From Paenibacillus alba (lineage in GTDB: Bacteria; Bacillota; Bacilli; Paenibacillales; NBRC-103111), in contig NZ_JABMKZ010000020.1 of NCBI RefSeq assembly GCF_013204855.1, positions 83,980 to 147,979 of the forward strand: a DNA stretch of 64,000 nt. The letters are read 5' to 3'. Within the stretch, counting starts at the first letter, position 1. Each line of letters starts with the position of its first letter. Position numbers and translations under genes: made by a program. Below are positions 27,136 to 36,085 of this stretch, piece by piece. A model generated the notes under the pieces. The model saw nothing but the letters and a program-made list of their open reading frames with translations. It was not told the DNA's origin and did no database searches.

Positions 27136-27918
27136 ATGAAAATTCTAATCACTGGAGCCGCAGGGCGAATCGGCAGCGTGCTCGCAAATTTTCTGAAAGA
27201 CCGCTTCACACTCCGTCTCGCGGACCTCGATACACCCATGCTCACCCGATACGCACAAGGCGATCACGAGTACATAGCGCTCAACATTACGGATATTGAG
27301 GCGTGCCATCGGGCCTGCCAAGGCATTGACGTGGTCATCCATTTGGCTGCGGACCCTTCTCCACAAGCAGGCTTCTATGAATCGCTGCTGGATAACAACA
27401 TCAAAGGCACGTTTAATATGTTTCGCGCGGCCAAAGATCAAGGCGTGCGCCGGTTTCTCACAGCTAGCAGCGTGCAGACGATAGAGGGATATCCGCTCGA
27501 TTCTCAGCTTTATGCGAATATGCCGACTCGTCCTCACAATCTATACGGTGTCAGCAAATGTTTCGCTGAATCGCTGGCCTGCTATTTCGGATACGCGGAA
27601 CATATGCAAAGTGTTGCGATCCGCATCGGTGCATTCGATAACTCTCCTGCCGAAGAAGAGGATTTGACAGCTAGAGACATGAGCGCCTACCTCCATCCTG
27701 CGGATTTATGCGATCTGATCCTCAAAACCATAGTGTCCGATAAGCTGGGACCTTTCACAATCCTTCATGCCATTTCGGATAATCGCTTCAAGCGCCTCGA
27801 TTTAACGGAGACCAAAACGCTAGTGGACTATGATCCCAAAGCAAATGCTTTTGAAAGAAATCATATTCATTTTCACGACAACCCCCACGATTCGAACCCG
27901 CCCAACAAGGGTAAATGA
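27136..27918 (+). CDS. NAD-dependent epimerase/dehydratase family protein
   Basis: This 260-aa extended short-chain dehydrogenase has the N-terminal Rossmann motif ITGAAGRIGSVLA and an active-site YGVSK (Tyr-x-x-x-Lys). LTASSVQT contributes the catalytic serine. The overall pattern resembles uronate dehydrogenase-like or sugar-nucleotide epimerase members, but the substrate cannot be told. The ATG at 27136 follows AGGAGG. It overlaps no gene and is followed by a second dehydrogenase and a GH13 enzyme, suggesting a carbohydrate-related operon. Confidence 0.85.
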   Translation: MKILITGAAGRIGSVLANFLKDRFTLRLADLDTPMLTRYAQGDHEYIALNITDIEACHRACQGIDVVIHLAADPSPQAGFYESLLDNNIKGTFNMFRAAKDQGVRRFLTASSVQTIEGYPLDSQLYANMPTRPHNLYGVSKCFAESLACYFGYAEHMQSVAIRIGAFDNSPAEEEDLTARDMSAYLHPADLCDLILKTIVSDKLGPFTILHAISDNRFKRLDLTETKTLVDYDPKANAFERNHIHFHDNPHDSNPPNKGK

Positions 27919-27953
27919 CCTTATCATCCGTTCAATCCCTAGGAGGTATTATC

Positions 27954-28769
27954 ATGACTAACTTTGACCATTCCCAAACTCAGCCATCCGCCGATTCGGG
28001 GAAAGTTGCGATTGTTACGGGAGCCGCATCTGGAATAGGCTTAGCTTCCGCTATACGTTTGGCTGAAAAAGGCTTCAAAATCGGCCTGCTGAACCGCCCG
28101 GGACGTGAACTCGATGAGGCTGTCGAGAAAATCACGGCTTCCGGCGGCGAAGCGATCGCACTGCCGGCAGATATTGCTTTCGAAGAGCAAGTCAAACAAG
28201 CCATTCAGACGGTGATGGACCATTGGGGCCGACTTGATGTCCTGGTAGCCAACGCTGGAATTAATGGCGTGCTGTCGCCTATTGCCGATTTGGAGCTGGA
28301 CGATTGGAACGCGACAATCAATATTAACCTGACAGGCACGTTCCTATGTGTAAAATATGCGGTCGAGCCCCTCAAGCAACAGGGAGGAAGTATTATCATT
28401 ACGAGCTCGATTAATGGCAATCGTGTTTTCTCTAATTTCGGGATGAGTGCCTACAGCACGTCCAAGGCGGGGCAGGTCGCTTTTATGAAAATGGCTGCGT
28501 TGGAGTTAGCCCGCTACAAAATCCGCGTAAACGCCATTTGTCCAGGTGCCATTCATACGAACATTGACGAGAATACGGATCGCCGACCGGAGCTTGAGGA
28601 AATAACGATTCCCATCGAATATCCCGAAGGTGATCAGCCGCTTGAGCATAAGCCTGGAACAGCAGGTCAGGTCGCGAATCTGGTCCTTTTCTTGGCTTCC
28701 GATCAATCCGACCACATTACCGGAACGTCCGTTTATATTGATGGCGCTGAATCTTTAATTCACGGCTAG
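27954..28769 (+). CDS. Short-chain dehydrogenase/reductase
   Basis: This 271-aa classical SDR has the cofactor motif TGAASGIGLA, NAG in VLVANAGINGV, catalytic Ser in IITSSINGN, and YSTSK. It catalyses NAD(P)-dependent alcohol/ketone interconversion on an unknown substrate. The ATG at 27954 is preceded by AGGAGG, so the longer in-frame extension that overlaps the epimerase gene is not used. It lies 35 nt after the epimerase gene and 40 nt before the GH13 gene, probably in one operon. Confidence 0.88.
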   Translation: MTNFDHSQTQPSADSGKVAIVTGAASGIGLASAIRLAEKGFKIGLLNRPGRELDEAVEKITASGGEAIALPADIAFEEQVKQAIQTVMDHWGRLDVLVANAGINGVLSPIADLELDDWNATININLTGTFLCVKYAVEPLKQQGGSIIITSSINGNRVFSNFGMSAYSTSKAGQVAFMKMAALELARYKIRVNAICPGAIHTNIDENTDRRPELEEITIPIEYPEGDQPLEHKPGTAGQVANLVLFLASDQSDHITGTSVYIDGAESLIHG

Positions 28770-28809
28770 TCCTTCATTTCGCTCATTCGCTGGAAAAGGA
28801 GAATATCAT

Positions 28810-30570
28810 ATGCAAATTGAAAGTTTATACCATTCCCCCAACACCAAGTGGGCTTATTCCTATGATAGCAGCACATTCCATCTCCGCATTCGGACCAAGA
28901 AGAATGATGTGAACCAAGTTATCGCCATTACAGGGGATAAATATGACTGGGACAATTACAACAATGACTATCCAATGGAGAAAATCGCCACCGACCGTTA
29001 TTTCGACTATTGGGAAACAGAGCTATCGCCCGCGCAGAAACGGTTCTCTTACGGGTTCCGGCTGCAAGCGGAGGATGAAACGATTTGGATGACGGAATCG
29101 GGTATTTATGACGAAGAGCCCAGCCCCCCTTCCGGTTATTATGAAATGCCGTATATGCATGAAATCGACGGATTCAAGGCGCCGGATTGGGCCAAATCTG
29201 CGATCTTTTATCAAATTATGCCAGACCGATTTGCCAATGGCGATCCACGTATAGATCCAGACGGCGTCCTGGAATGGGGGGATCAACCGACTAATGACTC
29301 CCATTTTGGCGGCGATTTGCAGGGAATCATCGACCATCTCGATTATTTGACCGAATTAGGCATAACGGCGATTTATTTGACTCCTATTTTTGAAGCGCCA
29401 AGCAATCATAAATACGATACGGTTGATTATAAAAAGGTAGATCCACACTTCGGAGATACCGCTGTGTTAAAAAAACTGGTCGCAGCCTGCCATGATCGAA
29501 ATATGAAGGTCGTGCTGGATGCGGTTTTCAACCATTCAAGCGTTAACTTCCCGCCCTTTAAGGATGTTATCGAGAAAGGCGAGCAATCAGCCTATGTGGA
29601 TTGGTTCCACATTCATGATTTTCCGGTTGAGGTGAAGGAAGGCACTGTCAATTATGCAACCTTCGGGTTTTATGCTTCAATGCCTAAGCTGAATACCACG
29701 AACCCCGAGGTCAAACAGTATTTGCTGGACGTTGCGGAGCATTGGCTGAAGGAAGTGCAGATTGATGGCTGGCGTTTGGATGTCGCGAATGAAATTGACC
29801 ATTCCTTTTGGAGGGATTTCCGCAAAGTTGTCAAAAAAGCAAATCCCGACGCTTATATTATCGGTGAAGCATGGAGCGATTCGCTGCGCTGGCTGCTGGG
29901 GGATCAGTTCGATTCGGTGATGAATTATCCATTCTCGGATCGGATTTTGCAATTTTTCCAGTCCGAGCAGCCCAATGGCCTCTCTTTTGCTGAAAATATG
30001 AATAATATCCTGATGCGCTACCCGCTGCAAACGAATGAAGTGCTGTTTAACTTGCTGGGAAGCCATGATACGCCGCGCGTGCTGACGATGTTTAAGGAGA
30101 ACAAGAACAGGCTCAAGCTTGCGGTTGCTTTCCTGCTCACTTATATCGGAACTCCGTGCATTTTCTATGGCGACGAAATTGGTTTGACGGGAGAGCAAGA
30201 CCCCGATTGCCGCAAATGCATGGAATGGGACCCTGCCAAGCAGGACCGTGAATTATTCGAGTTCTACAAACTGATGATCCAACTGCGCAAAAAGCATGAA
30301 GTGCTTCGTTTCGGCCGCTTCTCCTTCCTGAGAGCGGATGCGGAGGATGGCAGAATCATTTATGAACGCAGAAATAAAAAGGAAGTGTTCACCATTTGGA
30401 TGAATCAATCCGAGGAAACAGCCCTTCTTGCCCAACCCGCAGATACGGAAACGGAACATTGGCAGGATGCATTCAGCGGCGATCCGGTGAAGTCTGTTGA
30501 CGGTTTTGTCAGTATAGAGCTGGAGCCGTTTGGCTATCGAATTTTGCGCAGAAGCTTAAATGGGGTTTAA
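28810..30570 (+). CDS. GH13 alpha-glucan hydrolase (cyclomaltodextrinase/neopullulanase type)
   Basis: This 586-aa protein has an N-terminal CBM34-like domain (about 1-120) followed by a GH13 barrel. The four conserved regions are visible: DAVFNHS (near 240), GWRLDVANE with the nucleophile Asp (near 323), IIGEAWSD with the acid Glu (near 352) and LLGSHDTPR (near 418). There is no signal peptide, so it acts in the cytoplasm on imported maltodextrins or cyclodextrins. The ATG at 28810 follows GGAGAATATCAT. Two hairpin terminators follow. Confidence 0.93.
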   Translation: MQIESLYHSPNTKWAYSYDSSTFHLRIRTKKNDVNQVIAITGDKYDWDNYNNDYPMEKIATDRYFDYWETELSPAQKRFSYGFRLQAEDETIWMTESGIYDEEPSPPSGYYEMPYMHEIDGFKAPDWAKSAIFYQIMPDRFANGDPRIDPDGVLEWGDQPTNDSHFGGDLQGIIDHLDYLTELGITAIYLTPIFEAPSNHKYDTVDYKKVDPHFGDTAVLKKLVAACHDRNMKVVLDAVFNHSSVNFPPFKDVIEKGEQSAYVDWFHIHDFPVEVKEGTVNYATFGFYASMPKLNTTNPEVKQYLLDVAEHWLKEVQIDGWRLDVANEIDHSFWRDFRKVVKKANPDAYIIGEAWSDSLRWLLGDQFDSVMNYPFSDRILQFFQSEQPNGLSFAENMNNILMRYPLQTNEVLFNLLGSHDTPRVLTMFKENKNRLKLAVAFLLTYIGTPCIFYGDEIGLTGEQDPDCRKCMEWDPAKQDRELFEFYKLMIQLRKKHEVLRFGRFSFLRADAEDGRIIYERRNKKEVFTIWMNQSEETALLAQPADTETEHWQDAFSGDPVKSVDGFVSIELEPFGYRILRRSLNGV

Positions 30571-30657
30571 ACGATTTTGCTTTATTAATATGCCAAGCCA
30601 TGGTAAGCGACTGCGCCATCCTTTGGGCAATGTCCCCGCTCATCAAATTTGGAAGAA

Positions 30658-30797
30658 CCTGCGTAAATGCAGGCTTTTTCCATCAAAACGTGTGAAAACA
30701 GCGAAAGCCTGCGATTATGCAGGCTTTTCAAGCATTTCTACCCTGTCATTGAAAAAAGCGCTTTAAAAGATGCATAATTGCATAATCGCAGGCTTTC
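30658..30797 (+). terminator. Terminators within a cluster of related GC-rich repeats
   Basis: CCTGC/GCAGG (30658-30673) followed by CTTTTTCC, and AAAGCCTGC/GCAGGCTTT (30704-30727) followed by TTTTC, form two consecutive hairpins after the GH13 gene. A third related half-element containing GCAGGCTTT lies at about 30788-30796. The shared sequence TTATGCAGGCTTT suggests local duplication. The rest of the 370-bp gap holds only the czcD promoter. Confidence 0.7.
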
Positions 30798-30871
30798 ACT
30801 CATTTGCTGATTTTCCAGACGAAGGATCCCCCTAGAAATATTGGCAGAATATATTTTTACAAGAAATTTAG

Positions 30872-30926
30872 TTGCACCTAACAGGCGTGTAGCATATAAT
30901 AATTATATCTTAATTAGAATTATTAT
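30872..30926 (+). promoter_or_regulatory. Promoter and inverted-repeat operator of the cation efflux gene
   Basis: TTGCAC (30872-30877) and TATAAT (30895-30900) have an ideal 17-bp spacer. A perfect inverted repeat, ATAATAATT/AATTATTAT (30896-30904 and 30918-30926), overlaps the -10 and the start site. Such placement fits a metal-sensing repressor of the ArsR/CzrA type; no such regulator gene lies nearby. Confidence 0.6.
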
Positions 30927-30943
30927 AAATAAGGAGGATCTGT

Positions 30944-31894
30944 ATGAGTATCGAATACGACTACCACCATCTTCATCATGTGAAAGAACAAAGCAAATCA
31001 AGGCATACGTTGTGGATCACGCTCATACTGACCGCTTTTTTTACCATTGTAGAAATTATAGGCGGGGTGCTGTCCAATTCACTCGCACTGCTATCTGATT
31101 CCGCTCATATGATCTCTGACGTTATTGCCTTGGGATTAAGCATGATCGCCATTCATCTGGCAACGCGTCAACCTAATGCCCGGTTTACTTTTGGTTTCTT
31201 GCGGTTTGAAATTATTGCCTCTTTTTTGAATGGCTTGGCACTTTGCGTCATCGCTTTAGGGATCTTTATCGAAGGTATTCAGCGTATCCTTAACCCTCAA
31301 CCTATTCAGCTTGGCCTTATGCTTGTTATTGCTTCTATCGGTTTCATCGTTAACCTGGTACTTACCCTTGTACTCCACCATAGTGTGAAAGAGGAAGATA
31401 ATCTGAATGTAAAAAGCGCGCTCTGGCACTTTTTCGGAGATCTCCTCAGCTCGGTTGGGGTCATCGTTTCATCGATTGTCATCTATTACACAGGACTTCT
31501 CTGGTTTGATCCCATGATTTCGATGGTGATTGGCGGCATTATTTTTACTGGTGGAGCTAAAATCATTAAAGAATCCTATTTGATTCTCATGGAATCCGTC
31601 CCAGAGCAGTTCAATCTCGACGAGATTCGCTCAGTGATTGGGCAAGTAGAAGGTGTCGAGGATGTCCATGAAATGCATCTTTGGTCGGTATCCACCGATC
31701 ACTATTCCTTATCCGCTCATGTGTTCATCAATCCAAACATTCAACCTTTCTGCGTGATTCTGGCCATTAATGAGACGCTGAAAAGCAAATATGGCATCGA
31801 GCATTCCACGATCCAGATTGAGCACGCCGACATTAATCCGCATGGGGAATATGGCAAAGAATTTCTGAAGCACCAGAGACAGGTGCGTACTTAA
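30944..31894 (+). CDS. Cation diffusion facilitator family efflux transporter (CzcD-like)
   Basis: This 316-aa protein has six predicted membrane helices. Metal-site motifs LLSDSAHMISDV (helix II) and LWHFFGDLLSS (helix V) match zinc/cadmium/cobalt-proton antiporters. A His-rich start (DYHHLHH) and a C-terminal ferredoxin-like cytoplasmic domain (from about 215, with VEDVHEMHLWSV) are typical. The ATG follows GGAGG and a strong promoter with a likely repressor site. It is monocistronic, ending at a bidirectional terminator. Confidence 0.92.
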   Translation: MSIEYDYHHLHHVKEQSKSRHTLWITLILTAFFTIVEIIGGVLSNSLALLSDSAHMISDVIALGLSMIAIHLATRQPNARFTFGFLRFEIIASFLNGLALCVIALGIFIEGIQRILNPQPIQLGLMLVIASIGFIVNLVLTLVLHHSVKEEDNLNVKSALWHFFGDLLSSVGVIVSSIVIYYTGLLWFDPMISMVIGGIIFTGGAKIIKESYLILMESVPEQFNLDEIRSVIGQVEGVEDVHEMHLWSVSTDHYSLSAHVFINPNIQPFCVILAINETLKSKYGIEHSTIQIEHADINPHGEYGKEFLKHQRQVRT

Positions 31895-31949
31895 AAAAGA
31901 CCGTTACTCCCCTCTCAACACATTGAGAGTCAGGTAACGGTCTTTTTTT
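31893..31949. terminator. Bidirectional terminator between czcD-like and lacI-like genes
   Basis: AAAAAAGACCGTTAC and its complement GTAACGGTCTTTTTTT flank a second stem, CTCTCAA/TTGAGAG. A-runs and T-runs on both sides let it serve both convergent genes. Confidence 0.9.
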
Positions 31950-33008
31950 CTATGCAATAGTTGACTTCCGTACGATCATGTCCAGATCAATCAGCAGTTC
32001 ATGGCCAATGGCGCGAGGCAAATGCTCTTCAAGAAGCAGCGTGTTCTCTTCGTCCAAGTCCTCGCCAATCTGCTTCATAAGAAATGCCGCAACCAGGCTG
32101 GTTTGCAAATCTACGGGCATATCGAAGCTTGTTATAGCCGGAAAGCTCGCTTTGGAATAGAGCTCGTTATCCATCCCGATCAGCTGCACATCTTCAGGTA
32201 CCCGGATGCCTCGCTCATGGCAGAGTGCCAGAATCTCCAGCGCCAATGCGTCATTAAATGTGTAGATGCCGATCGGGCGGCATTCTCCGCTCAAGCGCAG
32301 CGCCTCATCCAATGTGCGGGCAACACCTAGTTCGCTGACATCTAGTAGAGCATGTACAACGGGTTCAGAAGCATTGCCAAGTCCTGAAAGGAAACCTTGG
32401 ATACGCTGATCATTCGCTCCCATTCCGTTGCTTTTGCCAACGTAGATGACGGAACGGCAGCCGCTATTGAGGAAAGACTGCACCGCTTGCGTAGAGGCCT
32501 TCGCGAAATCCAGATTAACAGCTAATTGGACGATTTCTTCCGGCCAGCCCCAACCATTAAAGATGACAAGCGGGGTGCCGCCTCCAACGAGCTGCTGTGT
32601 CGACTTCATGCTCATCGCCAGCCCATGGCTCACTAAGCCATCCACCCTGCGCTGCAGCAAATGTTCGAGATGGCGCTGCTCGATCTCCGGATCCATGCCA
32701 GCTGCTGAAAATACCGATAAATGATAACCGAAGCGATGCACCTTCTGTTCCAAGCTCTCCGCGAAGCGGCCATAATACCCGCCAAAATGTGGAATGATGA
32801 GCCCTAATTCATAAGAACGGCGTCGACTCAGATTCGTCGCCATCACATTGCGCCGATAACCTAGCCGCACAATGGCTTCTTCCACCTTGCGTATCGTTTC
32901 AGGCGCCATCGGCACCTTCCTGCGATTCAAGACATTAGACACCGTAGCTATAGATACGCCGGCTTCTGAAGCCACATCGATAATTGTAGGCTGTTTACTT
33001 TTGCTCAT
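31950..33008 (-). CDS. LacI-family transcriptional regulator
   Basis: This 352-aa protein begins with a LacI helix-turn-helix (TIIDVASEAGVSIATVSNVL), then the hinge helix region and a periplasmic-binding-protein-like effector domain. Such regulators usually sense sugars. No transporter or glycosidase is adjacent on its strand. The nearest sugar gene is the GH13 enzyme about 1.4 kb away, so the target is unknown. The ATG at 33008 follows AAGGGAAG. Confidence 0.9.
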   Translation of the reverse strand: MSKSKQPTIIDVASEAGVSIATVSNVLNRRKVPMAPETIRKVEEAIVRLGYRRNVMATNLSRRRSYELGLIIPHFGGYYGRFAESLEQKVHRFGYHLSVFSAAGMDPEIEQRHLEHLLQRRVDGLVSHGLAMSMKSTQQLVGGGTPLVIFNGWGWPEEIVQLAVNLDFAKASTQAVQSFLNSGCRSVIYVGKSNGMGANDQRIQGFLSGLGNASEPVVHALLDVSELGVARTLDEALRLSGECRPIGIYTFNDALALEILALCHERGIRVPEDVQLIGMDNELYSKASFPAITSFDMPVDLQTSLVAAFLMKQIGEDLDEENTLLLEEHLPRAIGHELLIDLDMIVRKSTIA

Positions 33009-33103
33009 CTGACTTCCCTTCTTAAAACACTTACACTTATTTTATCGAGAAGCAAAACGCTCGTCAAATGAGCAAAGGCTGGCAATTCTGAAGAGATCTC
33101 ATT

Positions 33104-34840
33104 CTACATTTTAAAATTGTTTATCAACTGTTTCATCTGGTCAGACATTTGACTTAACTTCTGGGCAGATAAAGCAATTTCTTCCATTGAAGCTAACTGC
33201 TCTTCCGTAGCCGCAGACACGATCTGCGCTGCTCCCGCCGTATTGGATGACACCTGCTCCATCTCCTGCAGAGCTGCCGAAATTTCTTGCGAGCTGGCAG
33301 ACATCTGCTCGGCAGCCGCCGAAGTCTCTTCCACCTGCATAACAACACTTCGTGTCGCTTGCAATATACGTGTGAAGGCTTCTCCTGTTTCACGAATAGC
33401 AGCAACACTTGCTTCCACTTCGTGTTCTCCTTTTTGCATCGATCCCACGGCGTATTGGATATCATTCTGAATGTCTTCAATCAACTCCGCCACTTGAGCG
33501 GCAGAATCGTTGGAGCGCTCAGCTAACTTCCTAATTTCACTGGCCACAACAGCGAATCCTCTGCCGTTCTCCCCTGCTCGCGCAGCTTCAATCGAAGCAT
33601 TTAACGCTAACAAATTGGTTTGTGCGGAAATTTCCTTTATTGCCTCTACAATCTGTCCGATTTGCTGAGAGCGGTCCCCCAACTGATGGATAACCCCGCT
33701 TAAGTCCCCAACCGTGCTGCTTACTGCCGTCATTTGTACCGTGGACCTCAGACTTAATTCATTGCCGTTCTCCGCTTCCTGAAGTGTGCCGACCGAGGCT
33801 TCGAATGCCGTGTTGGAAGTAATCGCTATGCGCTGGATACCCGTCGACATTTCCTCCATCGCTCTTGACGTTTCTTCAATACTGCTCGCTTGTGTTTCAT
33901 TACTAGCAGCCACTTCAGTGATCGCATGTGAAGTCTGATTCACCGCTTGCGTCGTTTCTGAAATGATACTGGAAAGCGTCATGGAAGAAGCAGCCAACAC
34001 ATTGGCGCTCAAAAGCTGGTTCCCTGCAAGCTCTCTTAGGCTATCGGATAACGTATTGAAAGAGCTCGCAAGCTGCCCCGTTTCATCACGACTGGAGACC
34101 ACTATTTGCTCACCGCTCAAATCCCCTGCGGCCATGCGCTCTGCCTGATCAGCCACACGAATTATCGGTCTGGAGATATGAAGCGCGAAGAAAGTGAAAA
34201 GCGTTATGCCTACTACCGAACAGACAATCAGTGTGATTAGCATAGCAGATAAAATATGGCGCTGCCCCGCATCATAATCCTGCATATAGGAACCTGCACT
34301 AATAATCCAACCCCAGGAAGTCGATAGCTCGCTATAAGTAAGCTTGCTCGCTTCTTTTTTGGAATTAGGTAGCGGCCAATCGTAATAAGTGAATCCCCCG
34401 CCTGTTTGCGCTGTTTTAATCATATTTTGAATGTAATGCGTGCCATCGGTTGTTTGCTTATCCCAAATATTTTGACCTTCCAGCAGCGGATGTGCCAGGA
34501 GATTGCCTTTTTCATCCATAATGAAAAAGTAGCCATTCTTACCCAAATCAATATGTGTATTAATGGGCCTTGTATTATCTGCTCGTTTCTCCCCTAACAG
34601 CATGACGCGCAGTTGGTTCTGAGCATCTTCTTTGGTAATAACCCCTTTTTGTACCGCTTTATCTAATGAATTCAACATCTCAGTAGCCAGTCTCACGTTG
34701 TTCTTCAGACCTGTTTCAATGAGTGCGTGGGTTGAATCCCCAGAAACCTTATTTGTCACTAATCCCAGCGCAATTATCGGGACCACTAATAACAGGAAAG
34801 ATACGAGCAAAAGCTTTCTACGAATCGTTAGTTTAATCAT
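33104..34840 (-). CDS. Methyl-accepting chemotaxis protein with Cache sensor
   Basis: This 578-aa transmembrane chemoreceptor has an N-terminal helix (LLLVSFLLLVVPIIAL) and an extracellular single Cache domain (about 40-200, with GYFFIMDEKGNLLAHP). A second helix follows near 200-225 (ILSAMLITLIVCSVVGI), then a HAMP domain and a cytoplasmic signalling domain. The conserved hairpin tip includes KEISAQTNLLALNASIEAARAGE. The ligand is unknown; Cache domains bind small organic molecules. The ATG follows GGAGTGAAG. It lies alone, with a hairpin-rich gap upstream. Confidence 0.93.
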   Translation of the reverse strand: MIKLTIRRKLLLVSFLLLVVPIIALGLVTNKVSGDSTHALIETGLKNNVRLATEMLNSLDKAVQKGVITKEDAQNQLRVMLLGEKRADNTRPINTHIDLGKNGYFFIMDEKGNLLAHPLLEGQNIWDKQTTDGTHYIQNMIKTAQTGGGFTYYDWPLPNSKKEASKLTYSELSTSWGWIISAGSYMQDYDAGQRHILSAMLITLIVCSVVGITLFTFFALHISRPIIRVADQAERMAAGDLSGEQIVVSSRDETGQLASSFNTLSDSLRELAGNQLLSANVLAASSMTLSSIISETTQAVNQTSHAITEVAASNETQASSIEETSRAMEEMSTGIQRIAITSNTAFEASVGTLQEAENGNELSLRSTVQMTAVSSTVGDLSGVIHQLGDRSQQIGQIVEAIKEISAQTNLLALNASIEAARAGENGRGFAVVASEIRKLAERSNDSAAQVAELIEDIQNDIQYAVGSMQKGEHEVEASVAAIRETGEAFTRILQATRSVVMQVEETSAAAEQMSASSQEISAALQEMEQVSSNTAGAAQIVSAATEEQLASMEEIALSAQKLSQMSDQMKQLINNFKM

Positions 34841-35019
34841 AGCTCTTCACTCCATTCGACAAAATTCACGTTTTTATTAGTAAATATTGGCACCAGCTCC
34901 CTTTCAGACTAATACTATTAGACTATAAATTCAAATTTTGAGACCTAAAAACTTGAAGATGCTTCATTTATTTTGACCATTCTGTGAAGTTCTCTTTCTA
35001 TACGGGAAGCGAAAAAATT

Positions 35020-35210
35020 AACAGGCTGCTGGATCGCCTTGAGGTAATCGATCAGCCTGTTGATTTAAATAATAGAAAGTCTTCTCTGGCTTCCAGCAGC
35101 CAGGGAAGACTTCTCAGGGCGGGGATCTTTCCTGAGACTGCCTTTTTGGCAGGCTCAGGAGGCTTTTGGCTACTTTTTGCGGCTGAGACTGCTTTTTTGG
35201 CGGGCTCAGC
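35020..35210. repeat. Array of four stem-loops
   Basis: Four hairpins follow each other: AACAGGCTG/CAGCCTGTT (35020-35061); a 14-bp stem starting AAGTCTTC (35077-35112); CCTGAG..TGCC/GGCA..CTCAGG with a T5 loop (35131-35159); and GCTGAG../..CTCAGC with a T6 loop (35182-35210). The last two are clearly related copies, 51 bp apart. They fill the gap between the chemoreceptor and the ABC operon; no convincing gene lies here. Confidence 0.7.
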
Positions 35211-35239
35211 TTGTTTTTCGGGGGTTGAGGGGGAACAAT

Positions 35240-35268
35240 AAAAAGCCTGACCGGCAACCGGCCAAGCT
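35240..35268 (-). terminator. Terminator of the ABC importer operon
   Basis: On the minus strand GCTTGGCCGG and CCGGTCAGGC pair with G-U wobbles across TTG and are followed by TTTTTATT, starting 9 nt after the ATPase stop codon. Confidence 0.8.
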
Positions 35269-35275
35269 TGCTCTT

Positions 35276-36082
35276 TCACTCCTCATGATGCCCAATCAGC
35301 GAAATGATCTGCTTCTTCAGCTTCATGAAGGACTCTGAATCCTTCACGTCTTCGACTGCGCGCAAGCCAGGCGGAATCACGATTTCTTTGCGAATCGTGC
35401 CTGGATGGGCCTGCATTACGTAGACACGCTGAGAGAGGAAGATAGCTTCCTCGATATCGTGCGTAATGAAGACAACGGTCGTCTTCTCCTTCTCCCAGAT
35501 GCGCAGCAGCAGCTCCTGCATCGAATTTTTGGTCTGCGGATCGAGCGCGCCGAAAGGCTCATCCATCAGCAGCACCTCCGGATTGTTAGCCAAAGCCCGT
35601 GCAATCGCCACGCGCTGCTTCATCCCGCCCGAGAGTTCCTTCGGCAAGGATCGCGCGAACTTATGCAAGCCCACCAGCTCCATGAAATGATCGGAGATGG
35701 CCCGCTTTTCAAACAGAGGAACACCCTTCAGCGTCAGTCCGAACTCGATGTTCTCCCTTACGGAGAGCCATGGGAACAGCGTGTAGCTCTGGAACACCAT
35801 CCCGCGATCGGCGCCGGGACCATCAATTTCATGCCCAGAGATGCTCAGCGATCCGCTCGTCATCGTCTCCAAACCCGCAACAATTCTCAGCAGGGACGAC
35901 TTCCCACATCCAGATGGACCAACGAAGCTAACGAACTCATGGGCATCCACATGAAACGAGACTCTATCCAACGCGACGAACTGGGATTTTTTCGTGTTGT
36001 ATACTTTTGTCACATCGGTAGCGCTAATTTTACTCACGGCAGCAACCGTTTCACCAAAGGGCATTCGATTCAAAGCATGCAT
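35276..36082 (-). CDS. ABC transporter ATP-binding protein (SsuB/TauB/NrtD type)
   Basis: This 268-aa ATPase has Walker A GPSGCGKSS, signature LSGGMKQRVAIARAL, Walker B VLLMDEPFGALD and the switch His in ITHDIEEA. The type is that of nitrate/sulfonate/taurine-like importers. It is the last gene of a three-gene importer (binding protein, permease, ATPase). The ATG at 36082 lies 3 nt after the permease stop, with GGAGGG inside the permease end. The upstream guanidine-I riboswitch suggests that the imported solute or pathway relates to guanidine. Confidence 0.93.
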   Translation of the reverse strand: MHALNRMPFGETVAAVSKISATDVTKVYNTKKSQFVALDRVSFHVDAHEFVSFVGPSGCGKSSLLRIVAGLETMTSGSLSISGHEIDGPGADRGMVFQSYTLFPWLSVRENIEFGLTLKGVPLFEKRAISDHFMELVGLHKFARSLPKELSGGMKQRVAIARALANNPEVLLMDEPFGALDPQTKNSMQELLLRIWEKEKTTVVFITHDIEEAIFLSQRVYVMQAHPGTIRKEIVIPPGLRAVEDVKDSESFMKLKKQIISLIGHHEE

Positions 36083-36085
36083 GAT

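Noticed and set aside
35052..35279. A possible 75-aa Pro/Lys-rich protein starting at the ABC ATPase stop
   Set aside because: The frame is made of the terminator and repeated hairpins; the Pro/Lys repeats come from the hairpin units. No gene evidence remains.
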